This document shows, piece by piece, positions 1-7,046 of a stretch of DNA of 10,346 nt. The stretch covers positions 1 to 10,346 of the forward strand of contig CAAGRO010000231.1 in assembly GCA_900772695.1 (NCBI GenBank), given 5' to 3'. The position numbers were made by a program, and so were the translations under genes. Numbering within the stretch: the first letter of the stretch is position 1; each line of letters begins with the position of its first letter. Source of the stretch: an uncultured Oribacterium sp. Its GTDB lineage: Bacteria; Bacillota; Clostridia; Lachnospirales; Lachnospiraceae. The notes beneath the pieces are model-generated. The model saw only the letters and a program-made list of their open reading frames with translations, was not told the DNA's origin and made no database searches.

Positions 1-126
1 AGAAAACTCAGCGATTGCAGAGGGCCTAGTGCCGCTTAGGGTCCCCGGCTTAGATTGAACCGGTCTCGGAGTACTGTGCATCTGCTGCCGGTCCTCCGGG
101 TCCCCTGTCACTCTGCACAAATGTGG

Positions 127-155
127 TTGCCCGAATCAACGTTCTACGTTAAAAT
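127..155 (+). promoter_or_regulatory. Possible sigma-70-type promoter before the GGDEF/EAL gene
   Basis: TTGCCC (127-132, 4 of 6 matches to the -35 consensus) and TAAAAT (150-155, 5 of 6 to the -10 consensus) are separated by exactly 17 bases. The predicted start near 162 would put the ribosome binding site (AGGAG, 163-167) almost at the very 5' end of the transcript, which is odd. Either the leader is very short or the real promoter lies further upstream. Confidence 0.35.
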
Positions 156-179
156 GTTTAGCAGGAGCGCCTCGCATTC

Positions 180-2699
180 ATGAGACGAAATAGAACGTTG
201 AAAGAATTCTCAAGAAAACATATTCACATCATCCTGTGTACCCTCTCGGTCGGCCTGATCCTCTGTGGCCTCGTGATGCTCATCCAGGACTTCTACAGCT
301 CGACCTATGCGCCGGATACGTCTGCTGCCACCGTGCAGGAGACGTCTTTTTCGAGCGCAAATGTTCTCTTCCTCAGCTCCTATAGCCGGAGCTACATCAC
401 CGTGCCGGAACAGGAAAAGGGTATCCAGAAGGTCTTCGACCGGTACCCGGGAATCACCCTGACCGAAGAGTTCATGGATACACGTAACTACCCGGCAGAG
501 GGGAATCTGCAGAATGTCTATAACAGTCTGCTCTACAAGTATCGGAACAAGGACGCCTTCGACGCCATCATTCTCGCCGATGATGCAGCACTCAAGTTCG
601 GTCTCCGCTATCGCGATACCCTCTTCAAGGGCAGCCCGATGGTTTTCATGTGCATCAATGACTTCGACCGCGCACGTGGCGCAATGAACTACCATGATGT
701 CACCGGCAACATCGAAAAGTACGATCTGCAGGGTACGCTCGAAACGGCCGGGAAGCTTCTTCCGAATGCAGATACGGTCGTCGCCATCTATGACGAAACC
801 GATACCGGTCTCGGGGACTTCAAGCAGCTCCAGGAAATCGAAGATGATTTTCCGGATTATGAGTTTCAGTACATCAATACCGCGATGTTCTATACGGACC
901 AGCTGATTCAGAAGCTCGAAAGCATCGGCGACACTTCCATCGTACTTTATATGGATGCCTTCCAGAATGCGGATGGCTCGATCTACGATACCGCGACAAG
1001 CGCGAAATTCATCGCAGAGCACTGTCCGGTACCGGTGTTCCGCGCCTCGATCGGCGGTCTCGGCCTCGGCCTCGTCGGCGGTCATTACTTCGACTACGAA
1101 GCGGCAGGTGAAAAAGCCGCGCGTACCGTCATTGACATCCTGAACGGTGCGTCGGCCGATGCCATGCCGGTGAACTATGAAAACATCAGCCACTATGTCT
1201 TCGACTTCGATGTCCTGAAGAAGCATGGACTGAATACCTATGTCCTCCCGAAGGACACTGAATTCATCAATGAGCCGCTGAGCTACTTTAGGCGCTATAA
1301 GGCGATCATCCTGCCGAGTGCCTACATCATGAGCGGTCTCTTCATCTGGCTCATCGTTCTCGAGATCTCGAATGAAGAGAAGCGCCGGAAGACCAGAGAA
1401 CTTACCTACTCCAGAAACAAGCTGCAGTATATGTATGAGCATGATACGATGACGCAGCTCCCGAACCGGGGCCATGCCGACACGCACATGCAGGAGATGC
1501 TCCAGGAGGGTGGCACCCATACCCTCATGCTGATCGATGTCGATAACTTCAAAACGCTGAACGACACCTTCGGCCACGGCGCCGGCGATTATGTCCTGCA
1601 GGAGATGGCCCGTCGTCTCCGCCTCGTCGCGGTGAAGTACCAGGGCTTCGTTTCCCGTTACGGCGGCGACGAGTTCGCCATCCTGTTTGCAAATGAAATC
1701 AGGCAGGACAGCGGCGAAATGCTGTCCTACCTCCGGAACATCCTGAATGAGCCGTACATCTACGAGGAGCAGCATCTGACCGTCACCTGCAGTATCGGAG
1801 TGACGGCGGCGACCGGGAAGGACCGTCTCGTAAACGAGCTTTTCTCCGAGGCGGATAAGGCGCTGACGGAAGCGAAGAGCCACGGCAAGCATACGGCGGT
1901 ATTCTTCGACGCGACGATGCATGAGCGCATCCTCGAGGAGGACAATATCGTCCAGACCCTGCACGACGCCTGTGATCACGACGGCTTCCGCATCGTATAC
2001 CAGCCGCAGATCTCGACGAAGACCGGTAAGGTCATCGGCTTCGAGGCCCTCGTGCGCCTGAAGAGCGGTGCCTACTATCCGGACCGCTTCATTGCCCCTG
2101 CTGAAAAGTACGGTATGATCATCCGGATCGGCCGGATCGTCACCGCAAAGGTCATCCATCAGATGGCCGTCTGGCGCGCCCAGGGCGTGGAGCTTCAGAA
2201 GATATCCATCAACTACTCGGCGAAGCAGCTGCAGGACGAAGAGTACGTTCAGTATCTGAAGTCCCTCCTTCAGAAGGAAAACATCTCGCCGGATCTCATC
2301 GAGATCGAGGTGACGGAGAGCCTCTATATGGAGTATAAGGAGCAGACGAACACGCTCTTCCGACAGCTTCGGGAGCTCGGGATCGGCCTCGCGCTCGACG
2401 ACTTCGGCACGGGCTACTCGTCGCTGAACTACCTCACCTTCATCCCGGCGGACCGCATCAAGCTGGATAAGAAGATGACAGACACCTACCTCCAGCAGGG
2501 AAAGACCAACATCATCAAGAACATCGTGAACATCGCGCACGACCTCAACATGACACTCTGTATCGAGGGTGTCGAGAACCGCGCGCAGTATGACCTCGCC
2601 ACGGCACTCGGCTGTGACGACGTCCAGGGCTACTTCTTCAGTCGCCCGATGGATGGCAACGCCGTCCCATATTACAGAGTGGAGTTTCTGGATTCATGA
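180..2699 (+). CDS. Membrane sensor with ABC-type substrate-binding, GGDEF and EAL domains (cyclic-di-GMP turnover)
   Basis: This 839-residue protein probably senses a ligand outside the cell and makes and/or breaks down the second messenger cyclic-di-GMP inside it. A basic N-terminus leads into membrane helix 15-35. Residues about 61-350 resemble the ABC transporter substrate-binding domain (NVLFLSSYSRSY at its start). A second helix spans 375-394, so this sensor part should lie outside the membrane. The GGDEF domain (about 418-575) has DxMTQLPNR at 422-430, metal-site Asp453 and an intact GGDEF at 495-499. The RxxD inhibitory site is absent (KYQG at that place). The EAL domain (about 590-835) has EAL at 622-624, Asn678, Glu710, Asp740-Asp741, Lys761, Glu796 and Gln816, so all key phosphodiesterase residues are visible. 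Both activities therefore look possible; which one dominates cannot be read from the sequence. The start is supported by AGGAG at 163-167, although the 12-base gap is long. The stop overlaps the next gene by 4 bases. Confidence 0.93.
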   Translation: MRRNRTLKEFSRKHIHIILCTLSVGLILCGLVMLIQDFYSSTYAPDTSAATVQETSFSSANVLFLSSYSRSYITVPEQEKGIQKVFDRYPGITLTEEFMDTRNYPAEGNLQNVYNSLLYKYRNKDAFDAIILADDAALKFGLRYRDTLFKGSPMVFMCINDFDRARGAMNYHDVTGNIEKYDLQGTLETAGKLLPNADTVVAIYDETDTGLGDFKQLQEIEDDFPDYEFQYINTAMFYTDQLIQKLESIGDTSIVLYMDAFQNADGSIYDTATSAKFIAEHCPVPVFRASIGGLGLGLVGGHYFDYEAAGEKAARTVIDILNGASADAMPVNYENISHYVFDFDVLKKHGLNTYVLPKDTEFINEPLSYFRRYKAIILPSAYIMSGLFIWLIVLEISNEEKRRKTRELTYSRNKLQYMYEHDTMTQLPNRGHADTHMQEMLQEGGTHTLMLIDVDNFKTLNDTFGHGAGDYVLQEMARRLRLVAVKYQGFVSRYGGDEFAILFANEIRQDSGEMLSYLRNILNEPYIYEEQHLTVTCSIGVTAATGKDRLVNELFSEADKALTEAKSHGKHTAVFFDATMHERILEEDNIVQTLHDACDHDGFRIVYQPQISTKTGKVIGFEALVRLKSGAYYPDRFIAPAEKYGMIIRIGRIVTAKVIHQMAVWRAQGVELQKISINYSAKQLQDEEYVQYLKSLLQKENISPDLIEIEVTESLYMEYKEQTNTLFRQLRELGIGLALDDFGTGYSSLNYLTFIPADRIKLDKKMTDTYLQQGKTNIIKNIVNIAHDLNMTLCIEGVENRAQYDLATALGCDDVQGYFFSRPMDGNAVPYYRVEFLDS

Positions 2700-3877
2700 C
2701 AGAGAAGAACGAACATATGACAGCCGCTGCACAGGAGGCCAATGCCGCCCTTATGCACGGCACGGAAGAGATTGGTAACGCACAGTCGGCGGGCAATGCC
2801 GACACAACATCATCAGTCGCCGCTTCGTCGGAGGGCGGAGAGCCGGTGAAGCACCAGCGGCGGAAGCGCTACAGCGGCAAGTATCCGCGGAAATTCGACG
2901 AAAAATATAAGGAGCTGAACCCGGAGAAGTACCAGGACGACATCGAGAAGATCATCCAGAAGGGCAAGACGCCGGCTGGTATGCACATCTCGATCATGGT
3001 GAAGGAAATCCTCGATGTACTGAAGATTCAGCCGGGCGAGATCGGCATGGACGCCACGCTCGGTTACGGCGGACACACGGAGAAGATGCTTGAGCAGCTC
3101 CATGGACAGGGGCACCTCTACGCGACGGACGTCGATCCGATCGAGTCGGCGAAGACGGAGAAGCGTCTCCGCGAGAAGGGCTACGGCGAGGACATCCTCA
3201 CCATCCGCCACCTGAATTTCAGAGACATTGACCAGGTCACGGGGAACGGCGATAAATTCGATTTCGTGCTCGCCGATCTCGGTGTCTCCTCGATGCAGAT
3301 CGATAATCCGGAGCGGGGCTTCAGCTACAAGACCGACGGCCCGCTGGACCTGAGACTCAATCCGGAAGCCGGTGAGTCTGCGTCCGAGCGCCTGCGTGCA
3401 CTGAGCTATGACGACATGGTGAACATGTTCATCGAGAATTCCGATGAGCCATATGCCGAGCGGATCGCGAAGGAGATCGATCGCGGTCTCCATAAGGGCA
3501 TGAAGTTTGAAACGACGACGGAGCTTCGGAACACGATCGCGAAGGCCCTCGCCTTCCTTCCGGAAAAGGAGCAGAAGGATGCCGTGAAGAAGTCCTGCCA
3601 GCGTGTCTTTCAGGCGCTGCGCATCGACGTGAACAGTGAGTTCGAGGTACTCTATGACTTCCTTGAGAAGCTGCCGGACTGCCTGAATCCGGGTGCCCGC
3701 GTCGCCATCCTCACCTTTCACAGCGGTGAGGACCGTCTCGTGAAGAAGTTCTTCAAGGAGATGCAGAAAGCCGGCGTCTACCGCGAGGTCTCCCGTGACG
3801 TCATCCGCCCGGGCAAGGAAGAGTGCTTCATCAACCCGCGGGCGCACTCGACGAAGCTTCGCTGGGCGATCAAATAA
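2696..3877 (+). CDS. rsmH: 16S rRNA (cytosine-N4)-methyltransferase, RsmH2 type with N-terminal extension
   Basis: RsmH (MraW) enzymes use S-adenosylmethionine to methylate N4 of C1402 in the decoding centre of 16S rRNA. The family is plain here: DATLGYGGH (119-126 region) forms the SAM-binding loop, DLGVSS starts at Asp194 and is followed by NPERGFSY and DGPLDLRL, FHSGEDR lies at 341-347 (FHSLEDR is usual), and the protein ends NPRAHSTKLRWAIK. At 393 residues it is about 80 longer than typical RsmH (roughly 310), because canonical similarity starts only near residue 96. The extension has an Ala/Ser/Glu-rich stretch (about 8-50), a basic patch KHQRRKR (52-58), then YSGKYPRKFDEKYKELNPEKY. I recall a similar basic block in the second RsmH copy (RsmH2) annotated in Lachnospiraceae. 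It also sits away from the mraZ-ftsL division cluster. The start overlaps the previous stop (ATGA, 2696-2699) with GGAG at about 2681-2684; ATG at 2717 is an alternative start. No terminator is evident after it. Confidence 0.93.
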   Translation: MTEKNEHMTAAAQEANAALMHGTEEIGNAQSAGNADTTSSVAASSEGGEPVKHQRRKRYSGKYPRKFDEKYKELNPEKYQDDIEKIIQKGKTPAGMHISIMVKEILDVLKIQPGEIGMDATLGYGGHTEKMLEQLHGQGHLYATDVDPIESAKTEKRLREKGYGEDILTIRHLNFRDIDQVTGNGDKFDFVLADLGVSSMQIDNPERGFSYKTDGPLDLRLNPEAGESASERLRALSYDDMVNMFIENSDEPYAERIAKEIDRGLHKGMKFETTTELRNTIAKALAFLPEKEQKDAVKKSCQRVFQALRIDVNSEFEVLYDFLEKLPDCLNPGARVAILTFHSGEDRLVKKFFKEMQKAGVYREVSRDVIRPGKEECFINPRAHSTKLRWAIK

Positions 3878-3921
3878 ACGTTACATATCGCTCCTCCGGG
3901 CCGCTCTGTATCCAATATGAA

Positions 3922-3950
3922 TTGACAAGACGAAATGACTTTTTTATACT
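3922..3950 (+). promoter_or_regulatory. Near-consensus sigma-70-type promoter for the DUF1846 gene
   Basis: TTGACA (3922-3927) matches the -35 consensus perfectly. TATACT (3945-3950) matches the -10 box at 5 of 6 positions, and the spacer is exactly 17 bases. The surroundings are AT-rich in an otherwise GC-rich window. Transcription would start near 3957, giving a leader of about 90 bases. This is the strongest promoter signal in the window and suggests high basal expression of the downstream gene. Confidence 0.85.
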
Positions 3951-4000
3951 GATTAAGTCTTTTTGATTGTTTTAATTTATTTACATAATAATGGTGGATC

Positions 4001-4016
4001 GGTGCACGGTGGCACC
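4001..4016 (+). other. Small hairpin in the DUF1846 leader
   Basis: GGTGC (4001-4005) and GCACC (4012-4016) can form a 5-bp stem with a 6-base loop inside the predicted 5' leader, about 17 bases before the Shine-Dalgarno sequence. The stretch GGTGGCACC at 4008-4016 resembles the core of a T-box antiterminator, but the leader is too short for a T-box. Its role, if any, is unknown. Confidence 0.35.
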
Positions 4017-4033
4017 TGAGAAGCAGGGAATAA

Positions 4034-4040
4034 GAGGGAG
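4034..4040 (+). promoter_or_regulatory. Ribosome binding site that sets the DUF1846 start
   Basis: GAGGGAG lies 7 bases before ATG 4048. An in-frame ATG at 3991 would add 19 residues but has no such site. DUF1846 proteins typically begin, as here, a few residues before GFDNDKYLKMQSEHIRER. The ATG at 4048 is therefore the better start. Confidence 0.75.
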
Positions 4041-4047
4041 TAGTACG

Positions 4048-5532
4048 ATGTTTAAACAGGGTTTCGATAATGATAAGTACCTCAAGATGCAGTCGGAGCA
4101 TATCCGTGAGCGTATTTCGAAGTTTGGCGGCAAGCTCTATCTCGAGTTCGGCGGCAAGCTGTTCGATGATTACCATGCATCCCGTGTGCTTCCGGGCTTT
4201 CAGCCGGATAGTAAGATCCGCATGCTGCGTGAGCTGAAGGATGACGCGGAGGTCGTGATCGTCATCAATGCCGGCGACATCGAGAAGAACAAGGTCCGTG
4301 GGGATCTCGGCATCACCTACGATATGGACGTGCTGCGTCTCATCGATGCGTTCCGTGGCTACGGTCTCTATGTGGGCTCCGTCGTGCTCACCCGCTTCGA
4401 TGGACAGGAGAGTGCGATCGCGTACCAGAAGAAGCTCGAGTCCCTCGGCATCAAGGTCTACCGTCATTACCCGATCTCGGGCTATCCGGGCAACGTGCCG
4501 CTCATCATCAGTGACGACGGCTTCGGCAAGAACGAGTACATCGAGACGACGCGTTCCCTCGTGGTTGTGACTGCACCGGGCCCGGGTTCCGGAAAGATGG
4601 CCGTCTGCCTGAGTCAGCTCTACCAGGAGAACAAGCATGGCGTCAAGGCCGGCTACGCGAAGTTCGAGACCTTCCCGATCTGGAACATCCCGCTGAGCCA
4701 TCCGGTGAATCTCGCCTACGAGGCGGCGACCGCTGACCTCAACGACGTCAACATGATCGACCCGTATCACCTTGAGGCCTATGGCAAGACCACGGTCAAC
4801 TACAACCGCGACGTCGAGGTCTTCCCTGTCCTGAACGCGATGTTCCAGCGCATCTATGGCGAGAGTCCGTACAAGTCCCCGACCGACATGGGCGTCAACA
4901 TGGCAGGCTACTGCATCGAGAACGACGAGAACTGCTGTTATGCCTCCCGCCTCGAGATCATCCGCCGCTACTACACGGCGCTCTGCGATCTCCGCAAGGG
5001 GAACGGCGCACAGTCGATCGTCGACAAGCTCGAGCTTCTGATGGAGAAGGCCAATGTCTCCACGAACGACCGCCCGGTGATTTCAGTGGCCAAGCAGAAG
5101 GCGGCGCTGACCGGCGACCCGGCGGCCGCCATCGAGCTCCCGGACGGCAGCATCATCACCGGCAAGACCTCCTCGCTCCTCGGCGCGGTCAGTGCGATGC
5201 TCCTGAATGCCCTGAAGGTGCTCGGTGGCATCGACGATTCCGTGAACCTCATGTCCCCGGAGATCATCGAGCCGATCCAGCACCTGAAGACCGCACATCT
5301 CGGCAACCACAATCCGCGTCTCCACCTCGATGAGATGCTGATCGCCCTCACTATCTGCGCGACCCATGACCCGAACGCAGAGACCGCGATGCAGCAGCTC
5401 GAGAAGCTCCGCGGCTGTGAGGTACACAGCTCCGTCATCCTGTCCGAAGTCGACGAAAGCACCTTCAAGAAGCTCGGCGTCAACGTGACCTGCGAGCCAC
5501 AGTACCAGACGAAGAAGCTCTTCCATAAGTAA
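4048..5532 (+). CDS. DUF1846 / UPF0371 family protein
   Basis: With the start at 4048 the product is 494 residues, the usual size for this family. I recognise the family from the conserved N-terminus (GFDNDKYLKMQSEHIRER, then KLYLEFGGKLFDDYHASRVLPGF) and the central block APGPGSGKMAVCLSQLY. Residues 176-183 (APGPGSGK) look like a nucleotide-binding P-loop, and the following segment keeps KFETFPIWNIPLSHPVN and the NYNRDVEVFPVL stretch. There is no signal peptide or obvious membrane segment, so it is probably cytoplasmic. The biochemical role of the family is not established as far as I know; binding of a nucleotide or another phosphorylated ligand is an inference from the P-loop-like motif only. 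It has its own near-consensus promoter (3922-3950) and an intrinsic terminator just after the stop, so it should be a single-gene transcript. That makes a functional link to its neighbours doubtful. Confidence 0.92.
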   Translation: MFKQGFDNDKYLKMQSEHIRERISKFGGKLYLEFGGKLFDDYHASRVLPGFQPDSKIRMLRELKDDAEVVIVINAGDIEKNKVRGDLGITYDMDVLRLIDAFRGYGLYVGSVVLTRFDGQESAIAYQKKLESLGIKVYRHYPISGYPGNVPLIISDDGFGKNEYIETTRSLVVVTAPGPGSGKMAVCLSQLYQENKHGVKAGYAKFETFPIWNIPLSHPVNLAYEAATADLNDVNMIDPYHLEAYGKTTVNYNRDVEVFPVLNAMFQRIYGESPYKSPTDMGVNMAGYCIENDENCCYASRLEIIRRYYTALCDLRKGNGAQSIVDKLELLMEKANVSTNDRPVISVAKQKAALTGDPAAAIELPDGSIITGKTSSLLGAVSAMLLNALKVLGGIDDSVNLMSPEIIEPIQHLKTAHLGNHNPRLHLDEMLIALTICATHDPNAETAMQQLEKLRGCEVHSSVILSEVDESTFKKLGVNVTCEPQYQTKKLFHK

Positions 5533-5537
5533 ATTCC

Positions 5538-5565
5538 AAACTGTGCCGGCAGCGGCACAGTTTTT
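5538..5565 (+). terminator. Intrinsic terminator after the DUF1846 gene
   Basis: AAACTGTGCCG (5538-5548) pairs perfectly with CGGCACAGTTT (5553-5563) around a 4-base GCAG loop, giving an 11-bp stem. The T-tract runs to 5565. It starts 6 bases after the DUF1846 stop codon and separates that gene from the following HypF-like gene. Confidence 0.93.
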
Positions 5566-5588
5566 GTATATCGAATAATTCCGAAAAT

Positions 5589-6938
5589 ATGAACAGCTTA
5601 ATTGAAACAGACGACAACAGAATGGACTCCGGAATCACCGTTTCACTCGGAGCAGATGTCAGCGAAGGTTATGTGCTCCGCTTTGAGCTTCATCATGCTG
5701 AGCACTTCGACTTCACGTCGATGACGCTGGGACTCGAAACGCCGCAGCAGCTCGGTGAGCGTCTCGCTGCACAGGTCATCGCGACCCTCGACGCGAGAGA
5801 GGATCAGCCGGACCGCATCGCCTGCGACCTCTACCCGAAGTTCCCGACGACCTACGCCGCCGAAGTCCTCGCGGACCACTATCAGGTGCCGATGCTGCGG
5901 ATGCAGAAGTGTCACCGCGCGATCGTCGACGCGATGGATGGGCAGATGAAGGCAGAAGCAGTTACGATGCATACAGCATCGCACAGCCCTGCACAGTCTG
6001 AAACTCAAATCGTATCCGAAACAGGAACAGTTCCAGAAACCCATGACGCCGTGCTTGGCATCTGCCTCGATGATCTCAGCTACGGATCTGACGGCACGCT
6101 CTGGGGCGGTGAGATCCTCGAGATCTCCGGCGAAGGCTTCACGCGCCTCGCGTCGATCCATCCCTATCAGCTGATCGGCACGAACATGGAGCTCCATAGC
6201 TCGACACCATGGCAGACCGCGGTCTCGATGCTCTATGACCTCGCGCGCATGTCCCATAACGAAGACGAAGCCATCCGCGACTTCGTCGCGAAGCAGGAGG
6301 CCTCCGAGAAGGTCCACCTTCTCGACCTCTGCAGCCTGAACGACGCCCGTGCCCAGTACATCGACCAGGACCGGAATAAAAACACCACCCGTTCCACCGC
6401 GGCGAGCGGCCTCTTCGACGCAGCCGCTGCCATCCTCGGCTTCCAGCGGATCAGCACACCGACGGGCCGAACCCCGATGGAAGCATTGAGCGAAGCCGCC
6501 GAAGCGTTCGAGCACAACCGGAAATCGAAGTCGCAGATCGACGCGCTGTACGCGAAGCTCGGGAAGCTCATCGCGGCCGCTGAAGAGATGGAAGACCCGA
6601 CCCTCGAACCGGGCGACCTCTGGGAAGACACCGACGACGGCGCCTTCAGCGAAACCAGCGCCGACGACAGCCAGGATATCCTCCACACCGAGCAGCTGAT
6701 CCGCCTCCTCGCCGACGAACGCATCCGCTACCTTACCAGCCTTGGAAAACGGAACTACGACCACCCGCTGAATCGGAAGCAGCCGGACTCCGGCACCCCT
6801 GACGACAACAGCCGCCTCCTCGCCTGGTTCCTCCTCGACGCCCTCGCGACGATATTTACACAATACTGTAACGACAAGAAAATGGTCCTGGCTGGCAAAT
6901 TCCTGCAGTCTGGATGTTTAAGAAATCATTTCAAATAA
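5589..6938 (+). CDS. Divergent HypF C-terminal (Kae1-like) domain protein, probably inactive and truncated
   Basis: HypF carbamoyltransferases act in maturation of the [NiFe]-hydrogenase cyanide ligand. This 449-residue protein aligns by eye only to their C-terminal Kae1-like half. VSLGADVSEGY (from about 18) matches the LxLGAxxKNT start. IACDLYPKFPTTYAAE (77-92) matches the DxHPxYxTTxxA block. Then come SYGSDGTLWGGEIL (GYGxDGTxWGGEfL), STAASGLFDAAAAILGF (SSxGRLFDAVAAxLG), TPMEALSEAAEAF (EGxAAxxLE) and MVLAGKFLQ (xxLSGGVFQN). The acylphosphatase, zinc-finger and YrdC parts of full HypF are missing. The HHHAH metal site is replaced by K107-C-H-R-A111, and the protein stops before the final GDGGxSLGQ block. 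Residues about 121-152 form a Ser/Thr/Glu-rich insert. There is no clear Shine-Dalgarno before ATG 5589; ATG 5622 is an alternative. No hydrogenase gene is in the window. It may have a non-catalytic role or be decaying. The family assignment is moderately sure; catalysis looks unlikely. Confidence 0.62.
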   Translation: MNSLIETDDNRMDSGITVSLGADVSEGYVLRFELHHAEHFDFTSMTLGLETPQQLGERLAAQVIATLDAREDQPDRIACDLYPKFPTTYAAEVLADHYQVPMLRMQKCHRAIVDAMDGQMKAEAVTMHTASHSPAQSETQIVSETGTVPETHDAVLGICLDDLSYGSDGTLWGGEILEISGEGFTRLASIHPYQLIGTNMELHSSTPWQTAVSMLYDLARMSHNEDEAIRDFVAKQEASEKVHLLDLCSLNDARAQYIDQDRNKNTTRSTAASGLFDAAAAILGFQRISTPTGRTPMEALSEAAEAFEHNRKSKSQIDALYAKLGKLIAAAEEMEDPTLEPGDLWEDTDDGAFSETSADDSQDILHTEQLIRLLADERIRYLTSLGKRNYDHPLNRKQPDSGTPDDNSRLLAWFLLDALATIFTQYCNDKKMVLAGKFLQSGCLRNHFK

Positions 6939-7046
6939 ACGTTTAAAATTGTTTTTGTTAAAGATTCTAGTTTCAGTTTAGATTAAGCGCCTTGATAGTC
7001 AGGAATAGAATCGAGGTGAATACAGCAGAAAGGCCGGAGGGGCGGC

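Noticed and set aside
210..2540. Very long open frame on the minus strand opposite the GGDEF/EAL gene
   Set aside because: It is the mirror of a clearly recognised gene in GC-rich DNA, where long antisense frames are common. Its translation is rich in Asp, Arg, Val and Leu with no family motif.
4008..4016. Full T-box riboswitch before the DUF1846 gene
   Set aside because: The predicted leader has only about 50 bases before the motif, too short for the tRNA-binding stem I, and there is no following terminator. The downstream gene is also not an amino-acid-related gene.
3991..4047. In-frame upstream ATG adding 19 residues to the DUF1846 protein
   Set aside because: No ribosome binding site precedes it, family members start near the later ATG, and GAGGGAG is well placed for ATG 4048.
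3778..4770. Minus-strand open frame across the rsmH2-DUF1846 gap
   Set aside because: It runs opposite two recognised genes and across a near-consensus + strand promoter, and its translation shows no recognisable domain.
3870..6943. Identical 13-base string TCAAATAAACGTT at the ends of rsmH2 (3870-3882) and the HypF-like gene (6931-6943)
   Set aside because: Both span a stop codon in AT-rich sequence. The similarity does not extend further, so it may be coincidence, and it forms no clear terminator at either place.
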